Source of the DNA: Nitrospirales bacterium
Lineage (GTDB): Bacteria; Nitrospirota; Nitrospiria; Nitrospirales; UBA8639
DNA: 6,491 bases
Assembly (NCBI GenBank): GCA_029261305.1
Contig: JAJDBO010000127.1
Coordinates: 1 to 6,491 of the forward strand
Direction of reading: 5' to 3'
Shown here: positions 1 to 6,200 of the stretch, piece after piece
Layout: every line of letters begins with the position of its first letter
Position numbering within the stretch: position 1 is the first letter of the stretch
The notes under the pieces: model-generated
Database searches by the model: none
What the model saw: the letters and a program-made list of their open reading frames with translations, nothing else
What the model was told of the DNA's origin: nothing
Translations under genes and position numbers: made by a program

Positions 1-1133
1 AAGGCCTGTTCACCGAGTTCAATTTCTTTTTCTTGTTCTTCAGGGGCAGGAAGAGCCTCGCCCTTGGCTTGTGGGGTAATGATTTTCAATAGATCATCTT
101 CAAGGTCCTCGATGGTTGGATCAATATCCGAGAGGATCGCAGACAAGCGCTGAAGCGCAAAAATGGCTCGAGCATGATTACTCCATGGCCCGCAATGTTC
201 GGTATCATGAATGCGGGAGATAAGTTGCCAAAAACTCGATTCCAATTCCTCGGGTATTGTCCCATCGGCTAGTGTCGTCAGTTTATCCAGTAACATTTCT
301 TCGGTTCGTTCGATCCCGGCGATGAAGCTTACGACGGATCTTTCAATGGGTTGTTTCGTCAAGGCTTGAAGGGTTTCGCGCCAGAGGTCTGGCCGAGCTT
401 CTTTCACGTCGGGCAGTGAATTATCTGCTTCCACTTTATTTTGAAGCGCAATGAGAAAATTGTTCAGGGCTTTGACTTTTCGGCCAGACAAACTTCCTAA
501 GGGAATACCCCAAATATGTGCGATCTCATGATCTTGAAGAGGGCTCATCCCTGAATGTGTGAATTCATTCTGGGCTGTGGTGAGTCGACGTCGGTTCCGT
601 TCTTGTCGACGAACCAGAGTTTGAAGTTCAATCAATAGGCGAGTCGTCTGATAATCTTTCTCTGAAATCTCGTCTTGATCCCAGGCTTTATTGAGTCGTC
701 GAATTTCAGGTTTGGGTAAGGACGAAATTCCTGCCTTTTTGCGGTCTTTGAGGGTCACTGGATCAACTTGGAAACGGTCGTTGAGTAACCCTTCAGCTGC
801 GGTAATCGCTAAATCCGTAATAGCCATGTGTTTTTTTATACATTCAATTTGCAGTGCGGGTCGTTCACGTTTTTGACGAAATAGCAGTCGGTATTGCTCT
901 ATACGGGCCGTGATTTCTCTCACGGCTTCACCAATCGAGGGTTTAGAGGTTGGTTGTCCACCTGCCATAAAGCGGGAGTCTGGTTGGTCTGCAGCCATAT
1001 ATTCAATGTCTTCTAGGACAGGATCTTGGTATTGAAGGAGCAATAACCGAATCATGGTCCGATTTTGCACAGCGAGGGAATCAATTGCTGAATCAATAAG
1101 TTCTCTGGGGATGGTGTATGTGGTGGTGCTCAT
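1..1133 (-). CDS. Conserved-looking hypothetical protein, long and mostly helical, 3' end outside the window
   Basis: I translated this frame by hand from the ATG at 1133-1131: 377 codons run to the left edge with no stop, so the C-terminus is missing. The protein begins MSTTTYTIPRELIDSAID. I do not recognise a family. It looks soluble, with no signal peptide or membrane segment. Residues about 10-35, 67-118, 143-190 and 215-235 look helical. Residues 165-184 form a strongly basic stretch containing RRQERNRRR, which could bind nucleic acid or form a coiled coil. Residues 196-222 hold a distinctive segment (MSPLQDHEIAHIWGIPLGSL). The last visible part, about 357-374, is a Pro/Glu-rich acidic stretch resembling a linker, so another domain may follow outside. 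The start lies 18 bases after the stop of the small upstream gene, which suggests co-transcription. The Shine-Dalgarno signal is weak (AAGAGAA about 10 bases upstream). It contains an A7 run (831-837), but the frame is continuous across it. The frame is certain; the function is unknown. Confidence 0.85.
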   Translation of the reverse strand, partial: MSTTTYTIPRELIDSAIDSLAVQNRTMIRLLLLQYQDPVLEDIEYMAADQPDSRFMAGGQPTSKPSIGEAVREITARIEQYRLLFRQKRERPALQIECIKKHMAITDLAITAAEGLLNDRFQVDPVTLKDRKKAGISSLPKPEIRRLNKAWDQDEISEKDYQTTRLLIELQTLVRRQERNRRRLTTAQNEFTHSGMSPLQDHEIAHIWGIPLGSLSGRKVKALNNFLIALQNKVEADNSLPDVKEARPDLWRETLQALTKQPIERSVVSFIAGIERTEEMLLDKLTTLADGTIPEELESSFWQLISRIHDTEHCGPWSNHARAIFALQRLSAILSDIDPTIEDLEDDLLKIITPQAKGEALPAPEEQEKEIELGEQA

Positions 1134-1151
1134 AAGAAAACAGTTCTCTTT

Positions 1152-1382
1152 TTATTGAGGTGATTGTCCTTGCCTGTCTTCTAGGTACGAGGCGACGTAT
1201 TCCCGGACTTCTTGGATTGTTCCCTTTGAATATAATTCTCGTGGAATCTCGACCATGTGAAGTTGAGACGGATCTGCCCCACGTTCAACGGCCCATTCTT
1301 CATCAGCATACAGAGTCACAGCACCATCTCTGTCTCGGGTGGCAAATAATATATCGTTTTCTTGTTCGGGAGTGTGTTCCAT
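1152..1382 (-). CDS. Small acidic protein of unknown function (76 aa)
   Basis: The product begins MEHTPEQENDILFATRDRDG and ends EDRQGQSPQ. I do not recognise a family. Residues about 11-35 look like two short beta strands (ILFATRD, AVTLYADE) around a DRDG turn. A loop and short strand (LHMVEIPREL) follow, then a C-terminal helix at about 54-70. It is acidic, soluble, and lacks a signal peptide. The same frame has an ATG at 1424, which would give 90 residues. I prefer the ATG at 1382 for two reasons: AGG (1392-1394) sits 9 bases upstream of it, whereas the 1424 ATG has no Shine-Dalgarno, and a candidate -10 element at 1415-1420 overlaps the extra N-terminal codons. The residues before the inner Met (MLSPKWSENSRLHI) also look unlike the rest. 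The stop is 18 bases before the next gene, so the two are probably translated from one message. A regulatory or partner role for that neighbour is only a guess from adjacency. Confidence 0.7.
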   Translation of the reverse strand: MEHTPEQENDILFATRDRDGAVTLYADEEWAVERGADPSQLHMVEIPRELYSKGTIQEVREYVASYLEDRQGQSPQ

Positions 1383-1389
1383 GATGTGT

Positions 1390-1394
1390 AACCT
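1390..1394 (-). promoter_or_regulatory. Weak ribosome binding site deciding the start of the small gene
   Basis: On the minus strand AGGTT lies with its AGG 9 bases ahead of the ATG at 1382. The alternative upstream ATG at 1424 is preceded by CTCGCCAACAGT, which has no purine-rich block. This is one of two reasons for choosing the shorter protein. Confidence 0.35.
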
Positions 1395-1414
1395 ACTATT
1401 TTCAGACCACTTTG

Positions 1415-1444
1415 GGGATAGCATACTGTTGGCGAGCCTGTCAA
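1415..1444 (-). promoter_or_regulatory. Candidate sigma-70 promoter for the small protein and the long helical protein
   Basis: On the minus strand a perfect -35 box TTGACA (1444-1439) is followed after 18 bases by TATCCC (1420-1415). The TG of an extended -10 (TGCTATCCC) immediately precedes it. Only three of six -10 bases fit consensus, so the extended -10 would have to compensate. Transcription would start near 1408, giving a leader of about 26 bases to the ATG at 1382. The element covers the alternative ATG at 1422-1424. It would let the last two genes be expressed independently of the membrane protein. The prediction is from consensus reading only. Confidence 0.3.
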
Positions 1445-1482
1445 AAAATCCAAGCCCTTAATTAAATTTTTAGCAAGAATCC

Positions 1483-2157
1483 TTAGTGTTTATCAATAAA
1501 ACAGCGTCTACGCCAAATGACGTATGCCGTAAAGACTATAAGTGAAACGAAGAATACGGTACGAATCCTGCCAAATCCAAAACAGGCGAAATTGACAGTG
1601 GCATTCATCAAACCAAAGCTGGCATATGCCAAATAGACAAAAAATGACCATGGAGAGAGTTTGAGAAACCCGTACCCGATAACGATATGGAGGACAGGGG
1701 ATTGGGATTTCGCCAGCAGGCCCAAAGCTCCAGTAGGTTTAGAGCAAAAAACGGAAAGATGGTATTCGGGGTTTACCAAAATAATATAGAGGTCGGTCAG
1801 GGCTGTGAGTAGAAATAGACCGCCAAGATATCGAATATCGTGGGCACGACTCCAAGCGGTTTTTAATGTGTGCAGTTGACCGAGAGGAAGAGGGAGAGAG
1901 GCTTCATAGGCTTGAAGACACCACCAAGGTAAAATAAACAACATGCCAAAGAAGAGTCCTGCCCCTGGCCCGGCGATTGATCCAAGTCCCCAAGTCAAGG
2001 CCAAAAGAATGGATCCGGTCATCAACACCCAACCCATATGCTTGGGATGACCACGAATGAGTAGGCCGAGACCTGGAAGGAGGGTTGACAGTATGGCGCC
2101 AAGCCAAGATATGCGGGGCTTTTCGAATAATGAGGAAGAGGGCCTTTGGAAAGCCAT
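1483..2157 (-). CDS. Multi-pass inner-membrane protein of unknown function (224 aa)
   Basis: Very hydrophobic protein with about six candidate membrane segments: residues about 17-35, 41-60, 62-85, 109-128, 170-192 and 197-215, with a further hydrophobic stretch at 154-166. The N-terminal part (LSTLLPGLGLLIRGHPKHMG) has the Pro-Gly-rich short hairpin between two membrane spans seen in many small uncharacterised membrane families. The C-terminal half, from DIRYLGG to the end, reads as a second compact unit with paired aromatic and polar positions (NPEYHL, LHIVIGYGF, NATVNFACFGFGRIRT). The tail after the last span is strongly basic (WRRRCFIDKH), so the C-terminus is probably cytoplasmic. Cys 79-80 region and Cys138, Cys192 and Cys219 are present but show no metal-site spacing. 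The ATG has no Shine-Dalgarno; the bases before it are pyrimidine-rich. It lies 136 bases after the HemQ-like gene on the same strand. No function can be assigned. Confidence 0.8.
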   Translation of the reverse strand: MAFQRPSSSLFEKPRISWLGAILSTLLPGLGLLIRGHPKHMGWVLMTGSILLALTWGLGSIAGPGAGLFFGMLFILPWWCLQAYEASLPLPLGQLHTLKTAWSRAHDIRYLGGLFLLTALTDLYIILVNPEYHLSVFCSKPTGALGLLAKSQSPVLHIVIGYGFLKLSPWSFFVYLAYASFGLMNATVNFACFGFGRIRTVFFVSLIVFTAYVIWRRRCFIDKH

Positions 2158-2197
2158 GGAAAATAAGAAATGGAAGAGAGGATGTGTTGGAAGTACT

Positions 2198-2219
2198 TAA
2201 GCCATTTTGAATGGCGTTA
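2198..2219. repeat. Small inverted repeat in the spacer before the membrane protein gene
   Basis: GCCATT (2201-2206) and AATGGC (2210-2215) are perfectly complementary around a 3-base loop TTG. Flanking TAA (2198-2200) and TTA (2217-2219) add three more pairs around one bulged base (2216). In the minus-strand transcript it would form a hairpin about 40 bases upstream of the membrane protein start. It is not followed by a run of U, so it does not look like a standard intrinsic terminator. It could be an operator, an RNA-processing hairpin, or chance. Confidence 0.3.
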
Positions 2220-2286
2220 GCATAAAGCTTCCTCAAGAAGGATTTCTTCTAAGAGAACCACCCCAAGGGTATCCAGGTACGAAGGA

Positions 2287-2303
2287 GGGGGGATTATCCC
2301 CCC
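2287..2303. repeat. GC-rich perfect inverted repeat centred on the hemQ stop codon
   Basis: The arms 2287-2293 and 2297-2303 (GGGGGGA/TCCCCCC) are perfectly complementary over 7 bases. The three loop bases are exactly the TAA stop (2296-2294 on the minus strand) of the HemQ-like gene. Six of seven pairs are G-C, so the RNA hairpin would be stable for its size. There is no U tract after it; the minus strand continues TCCTTCGTACC. It is therefore at best an atypical terminator or an mRNA 3'-end stabiliser. Confidence 0.45.
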
Positions 2304-3001
2304 AGGGTATCGACCATTTCCTTTAAGCTCTTCATGATACAGGTAAAGATCGGAATGTCGCGTTTTGTATAGCGGCTTCCCTCCGCTTCACGAAGATGCA
2401 TCACGAGGTCGAGGAAATCTTCTGGATGGTCGGTCTCAAACGCCACGACAAATTCTTGATCATCAAGACCAAAGGAATAGGTGGTATTGAGTTTCACCGA
2501 AGGATATTTATGACCAATCTCAATATGTTCATCCATCATACCCTGACGAGCGGCCTTGGTCAGCAAATACCATTCCCGTGTTTTTTCAAACGGGTAGACA
2601 AAAATATACTTGCTTCGTCCTGGGGTGATTTTTAACCGGCGGCCTTCTTGGTCCTCATGCACATGGCTGTCGACATAAACTGAACGTTTGGTCATTGAAA
2701 GATAAGAATAGGGAGTGGTGAGGTATTGACCGAGACCAGTGGAGAGTGCCTTCGACATTTGTTCCTGAAAGAGTTCGAGCTCATAAGAGATTCTCCACAG
2801 AAGAAAATCGCAATCACCTCGAATTCCCACGGTCGTATAAGGGACAATAATGATTTTCCCTGTATATTCTTCGATAGCCTTAACAAATTCTTGCTTGCCA
2901 GCTTCTCGCTCCGCTTGCGGGAGGCGCCTCCAGGCTGGATCAACCTTATGGTAGCTAAAGTTGACGAATTGCCGTTTGGCTGGCTCTTTCCCTTCAGCCA
3001 T
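2294..3001 (-). CDS. hemQ: Chlorite dismutase-family haem protein, probable coproheme decarboxylase (HemQ/ChdC)
   Basis: Cytoplasmic 235-residue protein of the Cld/HemQ fold: two ferredoxin-like halves, of which the C-terminal half binds haem. HemQ converts coproheme III to haem b with peroxide in the coproporphyrin-dependent haem pathway; true Cld splits chlorite. Length fits the family and there is no signal peptide. Aligned from memory, His159 (MMDEH) is the proximal haem ligand, Trp144 and Lys140 match conserved pocket positions, and Glu207 lies within one position of the conserved acidic partner. Tyr136 in VYPF fits the tyrosine HemQ uses for propionate decarboxylation, where true Cld has a non-tyrosine residue; this favours HemQ. 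Oddity: the distal position 13 residues after the His is Asn172 (Leu171 if a one-residue gap is placed earlier), neither the Arg of Cld nor the Gln of Firmicute HemQ. The start is well supported by a strong Shine-Dalgarno site, and a candidate promoter lies upstream. Family certain; exact reaction likely but unproven. Confidence 0.9.
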   Translation of the reverse strand: MAEGKEPAKRQFVNFSYHKVDPAWRRLPQAEREAGKQEFVKAIEEYTGKIIIVPYTTVGIRGDCDFLLWRISYELELFQEQMSKALSTGLGQYLTTPYSYLSMTKRSVYVDSHVHEDQEGRRLKITPGRSKYIFVYPFEKTREWYLLTKAARQGMMDEHIEIGHKYPSVKLNTTYSFGLDDQEFVVAFETDHPEDFLDLVMHLREAEGSRYTKRDIPIFTCIMKSLKEMVDTLGG

Positions 3002-3007
3002 GTGAAA

Positions 3008-3015
3008 CCCTCCCT
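3008..3015 (-). promoter_or_regulatory. Strong Shine-Dalgarno site of the HemQ-like gene
   Basis: The minus strand reads AGGGAGGG followed by TTTCAC and the ATG at 3001. The match to anti-Shine-Dalgarno and the 6-base spacer are near ideal. It fixes the start at 3001 and suggests efficient translation, in contrast to the other starts in this window. Confidence 0.75.
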
Positions 3016-3050
3016 GAAAAGCTAGAAATAATGAAATAAAGCGATCTGGG

Positions 3051-3080
3051 TATCTATCAATATTCAGTGAACCTTGTCAA
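3051..3080 (-). promoter_or_regulatory. Candidate sigma-70 promoter of the HemQ-like gene
   Basis: On the minus strand a perfect -35 TTGACA (3080-3075) is separated by 18 bases from TAGATA (3056-3051). A TG one base before it forms an extended -10 (TGATAGATA). Transcription would begin near 3044, giving an A/T-rich leader of about 42 bases ending in the strong Shine-Dalgarno site. The promoter sits in the 201-base gap after lhr, consistent with hemQ being expressed independently of lhr. Confidence 0.5.
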
Positions 3081-3085
3081 CGAAA

Positions 3086-3105
3086 CTTGAGCATCTTTTC
3101 TCAAG
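3086..3105. repeat. Inverted repeat just upstream of the hemQ -35 box, possible operator
   Basis: CTTGAG (3086-3091) and CTCAAG (3100-3105) are perfect 6-base complements separated by 8 bases (20 bases in total). The repeat ends 5 bases upstream of the candidate -35 hexamer, a typical place for an activator or repressor site. No U tract follows it on the minus strand, so a terminator for lhr is less likely. The binding protein is unknown, and a chance match cannot be excluded. Confidence 0.3.
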
Positions 3106-3202
3106 GCGATCATGAGATAGTTAGACCGAGAAATTCATGTCAGCTGTAAGAATGCCGTCTTTGTATGTAATAACGAAAAATCCAGAAATTGTGGTGGAGG
3201 GA

Positions 3203-6200
3203 TTATGCTGATTTGGTGTTTTGTAAGGGGGAGGCCATTGGAACTCCATTTTGGTAAATTACCTGCTGAGAGGGATGAGCGGGAATTCGGTTTCCCGGAA
3301 GGATGATACCAATAAGGTTGAGCGGATCCGATCCAGATAGTCGTATTTCTTGAGCGCCGGCCTGGGGATCTTTTCGTACGGCACGTAACGTCTCTACCGC
3401 TTCAGGTAATCCAAATTGTTCGCCTGTGAATCCAGAAACAAACCGTCCCCCACGAATTTCCCCCCGTAGTTCTAGCCGGCGATAGATCATTAGTAAATCT
3501 CGCCATGGGATAGAGAGGGATTCTCGTTTTAACAAATCACGAAATACGATACCGTAGCGTTTGAGTAATTGCCGTGCCCAGACTTCCGTCGGGTCGATAG
3601 CTGAAGTACTAGAATTGTCGTCTTCATTGGGATGAGGTGTGAGTAAAGACCATCGTCCGATGGCATGGCGGGGTCGTTGCTTTTGGTGCCGGCCAATTCC
3701 TCGTCGGCGTTTGGGGTCGAGCAGAGAGCGAAGATTGTCGAATCCATCCGCAGTGACCAATCCTACGCTGACCAATTCCCACAAACCCTGTTCCACTTCG
3801 GCTTGGAGTTGTCCTGTTCCTCGCGTGATATCGGTAAAAAAACTTGCCCCTCGTTGCGTGAGATATGAATAGACATTCTGTGCAACCGCATTCAGCCTCT
3901 CTGGCAGTAGAGCTTGGGCAATTTTGGTGCCTTGGCGGGTGAGCGCGAGCAACCATTCAGCATCGTCTCGCGGAAATACATTAATTGGGGCGAGACTCGT
4001 GGGGATGACTCGTTTAAGATGTTTGGCACTGATCAGATCGTTATCCAAGGCGGGTGGGGTAAGGCGTCCCCAGGTGACCGTACCGCCTAGACACAGATAA
4101 TCCAGAGCGTCGGGGCTATAACTCGCAATGCGGTTGGCCAGTATAGAAGGTTCCCAGGCCGAGGCCGCAGCTTCAAATCCGGATAGTTGTTCGAGGATTT
4201 GTCTCAATCCGTTTTCACCGTGGAGTTTGGCCGTTGGCGCAACATGCTGCCATCGGAAGAGAAATCGCATAAAGTCGGAAGCGGATACCGCTTCAATTTC
4301 TCGACGAAGGGTCGCAACCGTTCGTCGGTGAATTCGCGCAAGCAATCGACGATCACACCATTCAACCTCAGGCATGGTTTCCTCACTTTTGCCTCTGAAT
4401 ATCCCTTGAAGCACCTGACCTTGGGCTTCCAATTGTTGAAGTGCGGTTTGTATGTGTGACACGGGCCATCGAAGTGTGGCTGCCAATTGTGTGGCTGTGG
4501 TTGGACCGATAACTTCCATCCAGCTTCGAGCAATTGCCGTTTGGGCTTCCTGCGTATCACCAGAGAATTCAGACCCTTGAGAAGTATTGGCAAGTTGGCT
4601 GTTGGGAGAAATCGTCAGGTTTGGGAACGCTACCGCTAGAGTTTGAAGATGATCGGGGACAGTCCAAATAGGGGTTGAGTCCCGTGTGTTACCGCCACAT
4701 GGAATCACAAGGGCGCGGCTTGAATCGAGTAAGTCGGAGAGAAAGGGTTCCCATTTGCAAGCAATCTCTTCTGGAACCCACATTAAGAGGTAAAGTGCTT
4801 CTTGTAATTCATCGGCGTCTCGAACAAGGGGCCAGGCTTCTTCGCAGACGGATGCAATGGCTTCGGGATCTAGTGCACCAACGGTGGCTGCCTCTTCTGG
4901 TGACAACATCTGCCGCATATTCATGGCACGAGAGCGTCGTTCTTCCAATGGGGCATCGTCTAAAAACGCATATGGATTCGCGTTGAGAATTTCATGAGAA
5001 AAAGGTGATGGGGCTGGAGACTCGACTGAGAGGCATTTCATCTCACCAGCCTCAATTCCTTTCAATATGGTGGTAAGGCCCTCAATATCCATGGCTTCTT
5101 CCAAACAATCTCGAATGGTTTCCTGTACCAGAGGATGATTGGGGACTTCGATATTCCCTGGGGGGCGATTGTCTTGGCAGGCTGTGGCCATGGGGAAAAT
5201 TGCCGTGAGCAAGTCTTCTGACCGCATACGTTGCAAATGCAGTGGAACTCGTTTGCCATTTCGAAACCGCAACAATGCCAAGGCGCGAGACGCATTCCAC
5301 CGCCAGCGGGCAAGAAACATGGGGGCTTGCAGCACGGCTTGAGTGAGCACATCTCGGACCGTGTTGGAATGTAACAAGGCCCACACGGTTTCCAAAGGGA
5401 AGCTATGTTTCTCCCCGAGGGACAACACAAGCCCTTCGTCGGTGGCCGCTGCTTGGAGTTCAAAGTCGAAACTCACACAGAATCGTTTTCGCAAGGCCAA
5501 TCCCCATGCACGATTGATTCGTCCGCCAAAGGGGGAGTGAATGACTAACTGCATGCCCCCGGCTTCATCAAAGAAACGTTCGGCGATAAGGGTCTGTTGT
5601 GTGGGAACTGCACTGAGCATCTGCAGGCCAGATTGTTGATACGCGATGATCTGCTCGGCGGCACGTTGATCGGCTCCGCATTCAGACTTGAGAATCATGT
5701 ATAGGGAGGACCGACTGGCGGACTCGGTGAGTTCGCTTGAATTGATGGCGACCTGTGGGAGCTGATTGACGACGTGTTGTCGCAAATTCCCCACTTCTTG
5801 AGAAAGCTCAAAGGTGCGTGAAGGAGCTTCTCCACGCCAAAAGGGAATCGTGGGTGGAGCACCCTGGGCATCTTCCACACGCATTACACCCGTTTCGATC
5901 CCACGAATCCGCCAGGAGGTATTGCCCAAGAGAATAATATCACCCGCCATACTTTCTACCGCAAAGTCTTCATCAACAGAACCTACAGTGATGCCTTGTG
6001 GCTCGGCCACAACGGCGTAGGTTGCAGTATCCGGAATGGCTCCGCCAGAGGTAAGTGCGGCTAGTCGTGCACCCCTACGAGGGCGCAGTTGTTGATGAAT
6101 GCGATCGTGAAAAATGTAGGCATGTTGTTGTCCCCGGTGGGGAATGAATCCATGCGCTAACATGGTGACGATGTCATCAAACTCATTTTTCGGGAGTGCT

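Noticed and set aside
831..837. A7 run inside the long helical gene, considered as a programmed frameshift site
   Set aside because: The frame is open on both sides without a shift, there is no nearby stop in the zero frame, and no stimulatory hairpin is evident.
691..876. Plus-strand open frame of 61 codons
   Set aside because: It is antisense to the continuous minus-strand frame of the long helical protein, has no Shine-Dalgarno site, and its product looks like a random translation.
1904..2236. Alternative minus-strand frame of 110 codons overlapping the membrane protein start
   Set aside because: It overlaps the hydrophobic membrane protein frame in another phase. Its product is Ser/Arg-rich low-quality sequence with no plausible domain.
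2257..2311. Short repeated words (GGGTATC twice) around the end of hemQ
   Set aside because: Too short, and present only twice; not distinguishable from chance.
3060..3116. 18-codon minus-strand frame in the lhr-hemQ gap
   Set aside because: No ribosome binding site; it overlaps the candidate promoter -35 box and the inverted repeat, so a leader peptide is not supported.
3165..3200. Possible intrinsic terminator after lhr (ATTTTT run after CCACCACAATTTCTGG on the minus strand)
   Set aside because: The T run exists, but the preceding stem is only about 3 base pairs with mismatches, too weak to call.
3639..5540. Numerous open frames of 65-133 codons on both strands inside lhr
   Set aside because: All lie within the lhr frame, which is uninterrupted and matches the Lhr family along its whole length; they are shadow frames.
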